Source: Rhizobium sp. WYCCWR10014 (GTDB lineage: Bacteria; Pseudomonadota; Alphaproteobacteria; Rhizobiales; Rhizobiaceae). From it: 64,000 nucleotides of DNA. Positions 34,914 to 44,478 of this stretch are shown in pieces. Under the pieces are notes generated by a model. That model did not search any database, was not told where the DNA came from, and saw only the letters and a list, made by a program, of their open reading frames with translations. The translations under genes and the position numbers were made by a program. Position 1 is the stretch's first letter. Every line of letters begins with the position of its first letter. The stretch covers positions 1 through 64,000 of the forward strand of contig NZ_LXFU01000028.1 in the NCBI RefSeq assembly GCF_001657485.1. The letters are read 5' to 3'.

Positions 34914-35648
34914 TTGGCATTGTTCAGAAGACAGACAACACCTGCGCCGACCGATCATGTCCCCGGGCCGCAGGAAATCTATGACCGGCACTTGTCCTGG
35001 GGCGAAAAGAACCGCTCGCTTCGGACCTTGATCGGTCTGATCCTGCTTGTGTTCGCGGTGGCCGGCTGGGCTATCGCCGGGATACTCTCATTTTCGGTGG
35101 CACAACTCTTCCCGCTTGTCCGCACCGAGGTCGTACCCCTGATCGTGGACAAGAACACCGGCTACATGGAGACGGTGACGACGCTCGACAAGGATCGGTC
35201 GAGCGTCTCGGAAATCCAGGCCGTTCGAGCCTCCTTCGTCGGCAACTACGTCATCCGCCGCGAGACCTACGACCCCCGCTATCTCTCGGATAACTTCGAC
35301 ATGATCGCGCTCTGGTCGGAACCGAACTCGGACGCCTTCAAGGAGTATGAGGCGTGGATGAACCCAAGCAATCCACGAGGGCCCGTGAAGACGCTTGGTG
35401 CCACCGGCGACATCCAGCCGGAAATCCTCTCGGTCAATCCTCTCAATGCCTCGACCATGGCGGTCCGATTTGAGACGCGGGAGCGCCAGCGCGGTGGCGA
35501 CGTCGTCAATCGTTGGTCTGCCACGGTGCGCTACCGGCAGATCAATCTTCCCGCCAGCAACCGGGTTCGTCTGTACAATCCGCTGGGCTTTGTCGTCACT
35601 GAATACGCGAGGGTTCCGGAAACCATGCCGTCGGGGCCCGCCCAATGA
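34914..35648 (+). CDS. virB8: VirB8
   Basis: 244 aa with a TTG start at 34914 (GAGGGC upstream); no ATG is near. A single N-terminal membrane helix ('TLIGLILLVFAVAGWAIAGI') anchors a periplasmic domain with 'FVGNYVIRRETYD' and 'ATVRYRQ'. VirB8 nucleates the inner-membrane complex. The stop overlaps the virB9 ATG. Confidence 0.92.
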   Translation: MALFRRQTTPAPTDHVPGPQEIYDRHLSWGEKNRSLRTLIGLILLVFAVAGWAIAGILSFSVAQLFPLVRTEVVPLIVDKNTGYMETVTTLDKDRSSVSEIQAVRASFVGNYVIRRETYDPRYLSDNFDMIALWSEPNSDAFKEYEAWMNPSNPRGPVKTLGATGDIQPEILSVNPLNASTMAVRFETRERQRGGDVVNRWSATVRYRQINLPASNRVRLYNPLGFVVTEYARVPETMPSGPAQ

Positions 35649-36475
35649 TGAAATGGATGGCGGCGCTCTCATTCTTACTGCTGCTGGGAACCACGGTCGG
35701 TCATGCCGAACTGGTTGCACGTCCGGGAAGGGTCGATCCTCGGGTGCGCTCGCTACCCTATTCGGCTGAACAGGTTTTCCTGGTGACCGGCACCTACGGG
35801 ATGGTGACGACGATCCTCTTCGGCACGGACGAAGAGATCACCCAGGTCGTTGCCGGCGACACTGTCTCCTGGCAGATCCTCACCTCGGCCGACCGGCGTT
35901 CCCTGACCTTGAAGCCAATGGAAAAGGACGCTTCGACCAATCTCTCCGTTGTGACCACCAGGCGGACCTACTCCTTTGATCTGCGGGTCAACGACAGCAA
36001 GGCGATCCAGAACCAGACCTTCAAGCTGCAGTTCACCTATCCCGAAGATGCCGGGCTGAAGGGGACTGCCGAGCTTTGGAAACAGGCGCAGGATGCTGCG
36101 CGCAATCCGAACCTCAAGAACATCCGTCGCGACAAGGTCAACTACGACTATGGCTTCAAGGGAAGCGATGCGGCAAAGCCGCTCTGGGTGTTTGACGACG
36201 GATTGAAGACCTTCATGAAATTCACCGGCGACATTCCGGCGATCTTCATCGTCGACCGGAAACGCCGCGAGAGCCTCGTGAACTACCGCCGCGAGGCCGA
36301 TTACATCGTCATCGATACCGTCTCGCGGCAGTGGTCGCTGCGCTATGGCACCGAGGACGAGACCTGCCTGTTCAATCTGCGAACTGTTCCCGCCGATATT
36401 CCGGCGCCGATCGAAGGTGCGGTTGCGCCGAAGCGGATCGGTGCCGGCGGTCCCCCGCAACAAGCTCAACACTAG
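35645..36475 (+). CDS. virB9: VirB9, outer-membrane core component
   Basis: 276 aa, ATG 35645. Signal peptide 'MAALSFLLLLGTTVGHAE'; the VirB9/CagX domain shows 'DPRVRSLPYSAEQVFLVTGTYG', 'LQFTYPE' and 'YDYGFKGSDAAKPLWVFDDGLKT'. VirB9 with VirB7 and VirB10 forms the outer-membrane ring. Confidence 0.94.
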   Translation: MMKWMAALSFLLLLGTTVGHAELVARPGRVDPRVRSLPYSAEQVFLVTGTYGMVTTILFGTDEEITQVVAGDTVSWQILTSADRRSLTLKPMEKDASTNLSVVTTRRTYSFDLRVNDSKAIQNQTFKLQFTYPEDAGLKGTAELWKQAQDAARNPNLKNIRRDKVNYDYGFKGSDAAKPLWVFDDGLKTFMKFTGDIPAIFIVDRKRRESLVNYRREADYIVIDTVSRQWSLRYGTEDETCLFNLRTVPADIPAPIEGAVAPKRIGAGGPPQQAQH

Positions 36476-36486
36476 GAAAGCGCGCC

Positions 36487-37824
36487 ATGTCGGATCCAAA
36501 TTATCATTCGCTCGACACCGACAGCGCCATTGGCGGTCCGGTCCGGAGGAGCAGCGTTGGTCTCATGCGGCCGATCGCGGTTATCGCGGCCATCGCCGGC
36601 GTCGGCGTCGTCCTTTATTTTCTGCTTGCCGGCGGCGAGCAGCAGCCGGCGATCGACACGACGCCGCGCGAGGAGTTCCGTCCGGTCCAGACACCCAGGA
36701 ACGAAGGGTTCAGAACGCCGGCCCCGCCTCCTTTGCCGACGGTCGTCGTTCCGGAAGCGCCGCCGCCACCCCCTCCGCCGCCGCCAGCGCCCGTCGTTCC
36801 GGCGGCTGCTCCCGTTTTGCCACCGGCCGAGGTCGACTGCACCAGAGGCAAGAACCCGGACAATCCCCGCTGCATCGAGCTCGCACGGCAAGCCAAGCTG
36901 CTGGAGCGTGTTCGCTCTTCCGCCATGGTCTTCGATCAATCGGATCAGAGGAACGGCGCGGCACGGGCCTCGACCGACGTCACGGGTGCGGGACTGTTCG
37001 GCGCCAGTGATTCGTCCGGGGCGCAAACGGCAGCAGCGTCAAACGGCGGCGGCGCGGTCGACAATGATCGTGCTTTCCTGAAGGCGATGGGCGGGCAGGG
37101 TGTGGACGTTTCAGTGGCAACCGAGAACCGCCGCACGGACGCCTGGATCCCGCAGGGCACGATGATCCGCGGCACGCTGGAGACGGCGATCAATTCAGAC
37201 CTCGCCGGCATGGTGAAGGGGATTGTACGGGAAGACGTCTATTCGTTCGACGGCCGGCGCATCCTCATACCGGCAGGCTCGTCCCTAATCGGCGATTATA
37301 AATCCGGGGTCGAGCGGGGGCAGGAGCGGATCCTGATTGTCTGGACACGGATGATCCGCGGAGACGGCGTTTCGGTGCAGCTCGGCTCCTATGGCACCGA
37401 TCGGCTTGGGCGCTCGGGCATGACGGGTGTCGTCGACCGCAAGTATTGGGAACGGTTCGGGCCGCCGGCGATGATGACGTTGATTGGTGGCGCCACTCAG
37501 TACATCGCCCAGCTCGGCCAGAAGCAGGACCGCAATATCACGATCGTCAACACGGATGGAACGGTGACCAGCATTCCTCAGGATAATGGAAGCACGTCAC
37601 AGGATCGTGCCCGCGAAATTGCTGCCGAGACGATTGCGTCCGGCATCCAGCAGCTGGCGTCAGAAGCTTTCCAGGACAGCCGCAACATCCGGCCGACGAT
37701 CCACATTCCTCAGGGCTCCGACATCAATGTCTTCGTCACACGCGATCTCGACTTCGCCGGGCTTTATCCGGATCCGGTCCGCGAAGAGTTTGAGAGACTG
37801 CGCAGAAGGAAGCTTGGCAAATGA
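36487..37824 (+). CDS. virB10: VirB10, energy-transducing core component
   Basis: 445 aa from ATG 36487. One N-terminal membrane helix ('PIAVIAAIAGVGVVLYFLLAGG' region), then a proline run (about 82-102, 'PPPPPPPPPAPVVPA' type) spanning the periplasm, and the C-terminal TrbI/VirB10 beta-barrel ('WIPQGTMIRGTLETAINSDL', 'GDYKSGVERGQERILIVWTRM'). Overlaps virB11 by 4 bp. Confidence 0.95.
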   Translation: MSDPNYHSLDTDSAIGGPVRRSSVGLMRPIAVIAAIAGVGVVLYFLLAGGEQQPAIDTTPREEFRPVQTPRNEGFRTPAPPPLPTVVVPEAPPPPPPPPPAPVVPAAAPVLPPAEVDCTRGKNPDNPRCIELARQAKLLERVRSSAMVFDQSDQRNGAARASTDVTGAGLFGASDSSGAQTAAASNGGGAVDNDRAFLKAMGGQGVDVSVATENRRTDAWIPQGTMIRGTLETAINSDLAGMVKGIVREDVYSFDGRRILIPAGSSLIGDYKSGVERGQERILIVWTRMIRGDGVSVQLGSYGTDRLGRSGMTGVVDRKYWERFGPPAMMTLIGGATQYIAQLGQKQDRNITIVNTDGTVTSIPQDNGSTSQDRAREIAAETIASGIQQLASEAFQDSRNIRPTIHIPQGSDINVFVTRDLDFAGLYPDPVREEFERLRRRKLGK

Positions 37825-38870
37825 ACGCGCGCCCGTCGATTTCTGCTGAGCAGCATTTTCTGTCTGAGGCCATCGAGCCGATCCGACCGTTCCTCGACGA
37901 TCCCGGCGTGGTTGAGATTTCCTGCCAGCGCAGCAATGAGATCTGGCTCGAGCGTATCGGCCAGCTCAGCATGATGAGGCAGCAAGTCGACGGCCTCGAC
38001 CAGGAATCAATCCGCCATATGGCATCGCGCGCCGCCTCGTTCACCAAGCAGACGGTCAACGCTGAACATCCGCTCCTATCGGCGACGCTCGTCAATGGCG
38101 AGCGCGTGCAGTTCGTGCTGAACCCGACTTCCGCGACGGGCCACGCCTTCTCCATCCGCAAGCAATTCATCCGCCGGTTCGATTTGAACGACTATGAGAA
38201 GGCTGGCGCGTTCCGCTTCACCAAGGTGACGGGAGACGACTATATCGACGACGTCGATATCGAGCTGTCGCGGCTGCTGCGGGCCGGCAAGGTTCGCGCC
38301 TTCCTGGAGCTCGCGGCAATCAATCACCGCAGCATGCTGATTTCGGGCGGCACCTCCACCGGCAAGACGACGTTTCTGAATACGATGCTCACCGCCATTC
38401 CGAACCATGAGCGGTTCATCCTCATGCAGGACACGGCTGAGCTGGAGCCGCTACAGGAAAACGTCGTCTCGCTGCTGGTCTCGAAGGGTGGCCAGGGCGA
38501 GGCAAGGGTGACGATGGGCGATCTGCTGGCCACGGCGCTCCGTCTCAGACCGGATCGGATCTTCATGGGCGAGCTGCGCGGCGACGAGGCCTTCGACTTC
38601 CTGAATGCGATCAATACCGGGCATCCCGGTTCAATGTCGACGATCCATGCAAACTCGCCGCACCACGCCTTCAACCGGCTGTCGACGCTGGTACTCAACA
38701 GCAATGTGCGCATGGAGCGCGACGACATCATTCGATACATCCGCTCGATCATCCCGATCGTGGTCCAGTTGAAGAAGAGTGATGCCGCCGGCGGCCGCGG
38801 CGTCAGCGAGATCTACTTTGCCGACGAGGTGGACGAAAATGGCAAGCGTATCCACGCACACCGAGACTGA
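37821..38870 (+). CDS. virB11: VirB11, traffic ATPase
   Basis: 349 aa. Walker A GGTSTGKT (176-183), Asp box 'FILMQDTAELEP', Walker B 'RPDRIFMGELRGDEAFDFLNA' and His box 'GHPGSMSTIHANS' are intact. VirB11 hexamers switch the T4SS between pilus assembly and DNA transfer. ATG at 37821 overlaps virB10; its end overlaps virD4 by 32 bp. Confidence 0.96.
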   Translation: MNARPSISAEQHFLSEAIEPIRPFLDDPGVVEISCQRSNEIWLERIGQLSMMRQQVDGLDQESIRHMASRAASFTKQTVNAEHPLLSATLVNGERVQFVLNPTSATGHAFSIRKQFIRRFDLNDYEKAGAFRFTKVTGDDYIDDVDIELSRLLRAGKVRAFLELAAINHRSMLISGGTSTGKTTFLNTMLTAIPNHERFILMQDTAELEPLQENVVSLLVSKGGQGEARVTMGDLLATALRLRPDRIFMGELRGDEAFDFLNAINTGHPGSMSTIHANSPHHAFNRLSTLVLNSNVRMERDDIIRYIRSIIPIVVQLKKSDAAGGRGVSEIYFADEVDENGKRIHAHRD

Positions 38871-41562
38871 CCGCCCGAAATGGACGGGCCTGCAGCGGGC
38901 ATCGTTGTTCACCTTGCCGATCGCACTGCTCGGAATCGTTCTCCTGTGGCTCGCCTTCTTCACGCTGATCTACGACGCCTACATCACCTCGTTCGGATCT
39001 TCGTCCTACTTCGACTATGTCGCACAAGCGCGCTGGATCGACGCCGTGCGCTATACCTGGTCTATCATCCATGTCCGCAACACGGTCGGAATTTCGCTGC
39101 TGGCCTTCGTGGTTGCCTTGCCGTTCCTGTTTTTCTTGGCTTGCCTCTGGATGCTGAAAGGCGGCAGGGCGTTGTCGCGCAAGATCCTCTACCTGCTGCA
39201 TGTCCGGTCGATGTTCAGCCTGATCGCCCATACGGCTCTCATCTTCGCCGCCGCCTATGCCGGCGTCATCGTCTACGGCGTGGCCTTTTATCTCGTTGCC
39301 ACAAAGGCCGGTGAGCATGCCGAGATTGCCAGCTACTACGGCAATCATCTGGCCGCGATGTATCAGGCTCCTTTCGGCGCAATCGATGCAGCCGGCGCCT
39401 ATCAAAAACCCTCCCGGCAGACGGTGCTCGCCGCGCTCGCCGGTCTCGCTGCCGCCGGTGCCATCGTCGGATTTCCGATCGGCGCGGCAATTCAGAAACG
39501 CCAGCGGATGATCATGGGAAAGGCACGCCTCGCAACCTTGAAGGACGCAGCCGATTTTCGGCTGCGCGACAAGCACGGCATCGTTCTCGGACTGAAGCAG
39601 GGATTGCTGCTGCGCAACGACGGCGATCAGCACGTCATGGTCATCGGTTCGCCGGGACAGGGCAAATCGCGCGGCTTCGTCATCCCGACGATGATGAGTT
39701 TTCAGGGATCGCAGGTCGTCCTCGACATGAGCGGCGAGCTCTTCGAGGAGACCTCCGGTTATCTCAAGGACAAGGGGTACGAGGTCTTCCTGCTCGCTCC
39801 GGGCTCGAAGTTCACCGACGGCTACAATCCCCTCGACCTGATCAGTGACGAGCCGAACCAGCGGATTACCGACCTGCAGAAGCTTACGCAAATGCTTCTG
39901 CCGGAACGTCTGCGATCGGATTCCTCCGACTTCTGGGAGGAAAGCGCCAGGATCCTGTTGACGGCCATGCTCGGCTTCGTGCTCGAATGCCCCGACACCC
40001 GCAAGTCGCTCAGCGAGCTCTATCGCATTCTCAATTCGATGTCGGACGAGCGCAAGGCGATCATCCAGCTATTGGAAAACTATGAGCCGGTTCTCTCCGA
40101 CCAGACCCGGATGCAGCTCACCAAATTCGCCGGGCGCCATGAAAAGCTCGGGGAGGGGATCGCCGCGGAGATCGTCGCCAAGCTCAATTTCCTGCAGAAC
40201 CCGCTGGTGGAAGCGCTGACCTCGATCACCACAATCCCGATCGGCACCATCAGAAAGCGGAAGATGGTGATCTACATCCAGGCCGACTGGAACGCCATGC
40301 AGATCTATGAGCGGCTGATCTCGATGTTCATCCAGCAGATGGCCGACAAGCTCGTGCAGATGGGACCGTTGCGCAACCGTGAGCATGAAGTGCTGATGAT
40401 GCTCGACGAATTCGGCAATGGCGGCCGGATCGATACGGTGCTGACGCTCGCCCCGCTGATCCGCAAGAATGGCGTGCGGTTCGTCTTCATCCTCCAGGAC
40501 GGCGCCCAATTGGAGCGGCTGTACCAGCGCTCCGGCCAAAAGATCCTGATGGGCGCTTCGACGATCAAGCTGTTCATGAATTTCCAGAACCAGGAAGATG
40601 CGACCGCTGTCTCGATGGCTGCTGGCAAAACGACGGAGTGGGTCGAACAATCGTCTTATTCGCATCGCCACGGCCGAAGACAGCGATCGATCTCGAAGGT
40701 GCCGGTCTCGGTCGATCTTCTTCCCGTCAACACGCTGATGATGATGAAGCCGGAAGAGGCGATCCTGCAGGTCACCGGTATGCCGCTGATGCGCATCATG
40801 AAGCTCGATTCCGGCGGCGAGCGGATGTTTTCGAAAGTGCGGAAGTTCAAGCCGGCGAAAAGGCCTTGCATTGAGCCGGTTGAATGGACGATCGACGACA
40901 GCAAGTCCGCTGCGGCGGCCCCGGCCTCGACAGGCACTGACAACGACGCCGTGCGCTTCGTCGTCAAGGATGGTGTCCGCCACGTCTACATTTCCTCGCT
41001 CGACGAGCTGCGTCATCGCCTGGATCTCGACGAGACGCGCGAGGCCGGTGTGGCGGAGGAGGAGGTACAGGCGGAAAAGAAGAAGCAGTCGGGAGACAAG
41101 CAAAAGGGGGATTCGGCGAGCGGGCAACGAAAGTGCGGCATACCCAAAACGCCTGGAGCCGCTCGCGAGAGTGACATCGGTCTCGATATCGACGAGGAGA
41201 AGCTCAGCCGCAATGTCTATTCGGGCTCACCGGCACATCGGAGCGTTCGAGCCAAACAGGCCAATGGTCCGTCGGATCAAAGCGGCCCTCGGCCTGCTGC
41301 AACTGTTCTTCGGCGGCAGGAGGTCAGAGACGTATTCGGGGCAGATCTTACCGCGTTGAACGAGGTGATCTTCCAGCAGGCCGAAGAGAACGCGCTTGAG
41401 CCGGTCGAGCTGAACGCGGATGTCGAGCTCTTGATAGAGAGCCTGTCGGATCGGCTCACGGAGGACAGCTCGAGAGCCTACCTGCGCCAGTTCGCTAGCT
41501 TAGTGCGGGATCCGCTGGGCGAGGATCGGGAGCAATCTGAGTCCGAGGCGCATGCTGAGTAG
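38839..41562 (+). CDS. virD4: VirD4/TraG coupling protein
   Basis: 907 aa from ATG 38839 within virB11, longer than most VirD4 (about 650). Three N-terminal membrane helices, Walker A GSPGQGKS (270-277), Walker B 'VLMMLDEFGNGGR', and 'RFVFILQDGAQLERLYQ'. The extra C-terminal 250 residues are charged and low-complexity ('EEEVQAEKKKQSGDKQKG'), ending in a helical domain. It recruits the relaxase-DNA complex to the channel; the extended tail may set substrate choice. Confidence 0.95.
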   Translation: MASVSTHTETDRPKWTGLQRASLFTLPIALLGIVLLWLAFFTLIYDAYITSFGSSSYFDYVAQARWIDAVRYTWSIIHVRNTVGISLLAFVVALPFLFFLACLWMLKGGRALSRKILYLLHVRSMFSLIAHTALIFAAAYAGVIVYGVAFYLVATKAGEHAEIASYYGNHLAAMYQAPFGAIDAAGAYQKPSRQTVLAALAGLAAAGAIVGFPIGAAIQKRQRMIMGKARLATLKDAADFRLRDKHGIVLGLKQGLLLRNDGDQHVMVIGSPGQGKSRGFVIPTMMSFQGSQVVLDMSGELFEETSGYLKDKGYEVFLLAPGSKFTDGYNPLDLISDEPNQRITDLQKLTQMLLPERLRSDSSDFWEESARILLTAMLGFVLECPDTRKSLSELYRILNSMSDERKAIIQLLENYEPVLSDQTRMQLTKFAGRHEKLGEGIAAEIVAKLNFLQNPLVEALTSITTIPIGTIRKRKMVIYIQADWNAMQIYERLISMFIQQMADKLVQMGPLRNREHEVLMMLDEFGNGGRIDTVLTLAPLIRKNGVRFVFILQDGAQLERLYQRSGQKILMGASTIKLFMNFQNQEDATAVSMAAGKTTEWVEQSSYSHRHGRRQRSISKVPVSVDLLPVNTLMMMKPEEAILQVTGMPLMRIMKLDSGGERMFSKVRKFKPAKRPCIEPVEWTIDDSKSAAAAPASTGTDNDAVRFVVKDGVRHVYISSLDELRHRLDLDETREAGVAEEEVQAEKKKQSGDKQKGDSASGQRKCGIPKTPGAARESDIGLDIDEEKLSRNVYSGSPAHRSVRAKQANGPSDQSGPRPAATVLRRQEVRDVFGADLTALNEVIFQQAEENALEPVELNADVELLIESLSDRLTEDSSRAYLRQFASLVRDPLGEDREQSESEAHAE

Positions 41563-41621
41563 ATGCGACGTCGCCCGCAACGACGCAACACTGCGTCCCC
41601 ATCCGCCAGGGAAAACGATAC

Positions 41622-41954
41622 ATGGGTGAGATCCGACATTTCTTACACGGCGATATTTCAAATAATGGTCATCTCGAACGAATTGTCGCTGCCGCCAAGG
41701 CTGACGCCGGCTTTTGGCTGATGGTGAAGGAGCGCGAGATGGAAAGGCAAACGATCGGAGCCGAAGTTGACCTGGAGGGCGATGGTGAGGATGCGATCGA
41801 CAAGTCGGCGCCGGCGAGGTTGACGCCCACGATCACAGAGCTGGCTGACGACCTCGTCTCGCGCATGTTCGGAACTTGCCCACCCGAGGTACTGGTGATC
41901 ATCCAACAGGCGCTCCTCGATGCCGCGAGAGTCGAACTGAGCGCTGTCCGGTGA
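41622..41954 (+). CDS. Hypothetical protein after virD4
   Basis: 110 aa, ATG 41622 with AGGGAAAA upstream. Helical, acidic middle ('DLEGDGEDAIDKSAPARLTPTITELADDL'), ending 'EVLVIIQQALLDAARVELSAVR'. No family recognised. Last rightward gene of the virB operon, so possibly an accessory transfer protein. Confidence 0.75.
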   Translation: MGEIRHFLHGDISNNGHLERIVAAAKADAGFWLMVKEREMERQTIGAEVDLEGDGEDAIDKSAPARLTPTITELADDLVSRMFGTCPPEVLVIIQQALLDAARVELSAVR

Positions 41955-41998
41955 AGGCCAATCAAACGCTGAGGAAAACGGCGATCATAAATTGATCT

Positions 41999-43387
41999 TC
42001 AGGTCAGGATGTCGTCATCGGATGTCGGGGAAGTGTCGTATCCAGGCCGACGAACCTGATCGATCACCCAGTCTTGTAGCCGCCTGGCGGTGTCTGCGGC
42101 CTTCGCCTCAGTGAGATCCTTGGGAGAAATCCCAAAGATCGGCCCGAGATGCTTCATGCGCGGCAAAGTCCTTTCCTTCGCCTCTCGATATTCGTCGGTC
42201 TCCATCCCAAAGGCTTCGATAATGAGGGTCACCGAGATGGATCCTCCATATGTTGCCTCTAACATGAAGTCCGGCCTGCACAGACCGGCGGGAGTCTCTG
42301 ATGCGAACAGCGGCTTGGTGATCTTGATGCGAAGGTCCGGTACCGCGTCGAAAAGAGCTTGCTGCAGCCAGAACAACAGATGCGAAACGTCTCTTTCGAA
42401 TCCCGATTCCACCGGAAAGAGCGTGTCGCCGTTATAAACCGGCTGCGCATAGGCCTGGATCGCCCGCACGGGTCCCTCGTCATCGTCCTGAAAATCGACG
42501 TTCAGCAAGGTCAGGAACGGACCTCTGAGTGTGGGATCGCCACGCAATGGCTGGCGGACTGTACCGAGCACATCGATCTTTCTCAAGGACGATGCCGGCA
42601 TGATCGCCTGCGCCGACACGGTTTTGACAAACAGCAACATAAAGCCGGTTCGCCGAAGGCTCTCCGGCCAGTCGGGACGAGAGGTCCAGAGCAATCGCTG
42701 CCAACGACTATCTGGATCCCAGTAATCCGCGGCCCATGTCGACATCAGCGCGTTGAGCGTCCAGGTCCGCAGCACCCTGAGCTCCCGCGCGGCGGAACGT
42801 ATCCCTGAGAGCTGACCTCCTAGTGCAAGTTCGAGATTGTCCTGCAGCGCAGGGATAACATTCGTGCCTGCCTTGTCCAGCATCCGCCACAGGATGCTCG
42901 CAAGTCTGGAAGGACGGTCGTTTCGTTCCCTCGATCGGGTGGGATCATCCTCCGAGATATCAGCAAGACGGTTGGGAATGGCCGGAAGGGCGTCGATATA
43001 GCTGCGCTCGGATTTTGGCAGCGGGCGAATCTGATAGCGACGGTCGAACAGAGGCGGAGCAGCGTCCTTGTCCACATGGAACGGGCATGTCTGCGCATGG
43101 TTTGGACGCTCTTCATTTTGTTGGGGGTCCGCCTCCTTCGAGGTCAGTCGTCGCAGCGTAAATGTACGCTCCTGTTGGATCGGTGCGAGCAATGGCTGCA
43201 AGCCAGCGGCGAGGCAATCGCATTCAATCCAGCCGTCCATCACTTTGGCGCGTTTGATGACCGAAAGCGCAATAGCCTCATCTTCCTTGGATGCAGCGTT
43301 GCCATACCAGGCACGCAACGCGGTTGCCTCTCGGTCGGACAGGTCGGCAACTGGATGCGCTGGACTGTTGCGAACGACGATCCGCAT
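41999..43387 (-). CDS. DUF1173-like protein with nuclease-like C-terminus
   Basis: 462 aa, ATG 43387. Residues 55-110 hold a Cys pattern (ECDC ... TCPFH) with 'ERTFTLRRLT', like DUF1173 proteins of conjugative plasmids. The C-terminal 120 residues contain 'FERDVSHLLFWLQQAL', 'CRPDFML' and 'VTLIIEAFGMETDEYREAKERTLPRMKHLG', an arrangement like PD-(D/E)XK nucleases, but the expected Lys after the Glu is Ala or Phe. Second gene of a leftward two-gene operon under regulon site 4. Confidence 0.7.
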   Translation of the reverse strand: MRIVVRNSPAHPVADLSDREATALRAWYGNAASKEDEAIALSVIKRAKVMDGWIECDCLAAGLQPLLAPIQQERTFTLRRLTSKEADPQQNEERPNHAQTCPFHVDKDAAPPLFDRRYQIRPLPKSERSYIDALPAIPNRLADISEDDPTRSRERNDRPSRLASILWRMLDKAGTNVIPALQDNLELALGGQLSGIRSAARELRVLRTWTLNALMSTWAADYWDPDSRWQRLLWTSRPDWPESLRRTGFMLLFVKTVSAQAIMPASSLRKIDVLGTVRQPLRGDPTLRGPFLTLLNVDFQDDDEGPVRAIQAYAQPVYNGDTLFPVESGFERDVSHLLFWLQQALFDAVPDLRIKITKPLFASETPAGLCRPDFMLEATYGGSISVTLIIEAFGMETDEYREAKERTLPRMKHLGPIFGISPKDLTEAKAADTARRLQDWVIDQVRRPGYDTSPTSDDDILT

Positions 43388-43396
43388 GCCAGACCT

Positions 43397-43690
43397 TCAA
43401 TAGCCGAGGAGCCAGAGCCGATAGCCGAGGTATCCCACACCGGCGGCGGCGCTTGCGGCGATGATCGTCTCTCCCCAAGCTCGGATGTTCCAAGCCCTGC
43501 CTTTGTCGATGCGCGAACCTTCGAGCACAGCCGAAAGGAAGGCATAGATCGGGATCATCATCGCGTAGCCCACCGTGAGACTGTCTCGGATTACGATGCA
43601 GGCGAGGAGGAAAACAAATCCGAAAACCAGGGTCGCCAAACATAGCCGCTGCAAGTCAAATCGGTAGCCACGCTTTTTAAGCGACGTCAT
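43397..43690 (-). CDS. Small membrane protein under regulon control
   Basis: 97 aa, ATG 43690. Three hydrophobic segments: 'LCLATLVFGFVFLLACIVI', 'VGYAMMIPIYAFLSAVLEG' and 'IIAASAAAGVGYLGYRLWLL'. It precedes the DUF1173-like gene by 9 bp and has regulon site 4 just upstream. A role in entry exclusion or envelope support is possible; family not recognised. Confidence 0.8.
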   Translation of the reverse strand: MTSLKKRGYRFDLQRLCLATLVFGFVFLLACIVIRDSLTVGYAMMIPIYAFLSAVLEGSRIDKGRAWNIRAWGETIIAASAAAGVGYLGYRLWLLGY

Positions 43691-43715
43691 CGAGTGCCTC
43701 CTTCGAACCCAGTCT

Positions 43716-43755
43716 CGAAAAATATAACTGCAGTATAAGTGGCGGGCAAGCTACG
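43716..43755 (-). promoter_or_regulatory. Promoter with transfer-regulon palindrome, site 4
   Basis: On the minus strand a -35-like TTGCCC is followed after 17 bp by TATATT. The spacer and -10 region carry TATAACTGCAGTATAA (43723-43738, + strand), centred on CTGCAG like the other sites. The 43690 start codon is 33 bp away. Confidence 0.6.
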
Positions 43756-44104
43756 GCAAGGGGTTCGGATCTATGGAGGGAACTATCCATGAGGATTCGT
43801 GCCAATTGAAGACGGTGCCCCAACTACGGGGCTCAGTGACCCGAGGAGGCTCTGCCATCCTCTTGCAGGGCGTGATCGTCGCGGTGTAAGACGTGTAACA
43901 AAGTTGTGAATGCTTGGATGCAAGAGATAGGCAACAAAGGGTTTACGCTTGGTCATCATGGTCTCTAGCCGGCGTCAGGCATTGGATGAGCAGTAGAATA
44001 CCAAACAAATCCCCGGCCAGCAGCTGTGGCAGTACCCTCTGTAGGCGGGATAATACGTTTGCTGGTCCCGTATCGAGCACATCTTCCGCCAGGGAAGGCG
44101 TTTC
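43756..44104. other. Gene-free stretch before the XRE gene
   Basis: About 350 bp with no supported gene. It must hold the promoter of the XRE gene; no copy of the shared palindrome was found here. Confidence 0.4.
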
Positions 44105-44446
44105 ATGTCGCGTGTGAAAGACGATCAGTCCGGCAACGCAGTGGGCGTCTCGATGTTGAAGGCACTATCGTTTCAAGAAAGGCTGGCAATCGGCCTGCGC
44201 CGATTGAAGGCCGAGCGCGGCCTAACGAACAAGGATCTGGCCGAACAACTCGGCGTATCAGAGGCCTATATGTCGCAAGTGACCCGCTGCATGCGTGACG
44301 TCAAGCTGTCGACGCTCGACAAGATGCAGCGGGAGTGGAATGTCATTATCGAGGATTTGCTCAGAGTCACCGAAGACGATCTCTCTCTGATAGAAGCGTT
44401 GAAAGCCCGCCGTGGGAAGAAAAAAGCTCCCGAGACCGCGACCTGA
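44105..44446 (+). CDS. XRE-family (Cro/CI-type) regulator
   Basis: 113 aa, ATG 44105 with GGAAGG upstream. The helix-turn-helix spans about 30-80: 'QERLAIGLRRLKAERGLTNKDLAEQLGVSEAYMSQVTR'. The tail is lysine-rich ('KARRGKKKAPETAT'). The only DNA-binding regulator of this kind inside the conjugation region, flanked by both leftward operons that carry the shared palindrome, so it is the first candidate for the palindrome-binding protein. Confidence 0.88.
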   Translation: MSRVKDDQSGNAVGVSMLKALSFQERLAIGLRRLKAERGLTNKDLAEQLGVSEAYMSQVTRCMRDVKLSTLDKMQREWNVIIEDLLRVTEDDLSLIEALKARRGKKKAPETAT

Positions 44447-44478
44447 TTTTCTCCTTCATAGCGTGGGATCGGCCCGGA

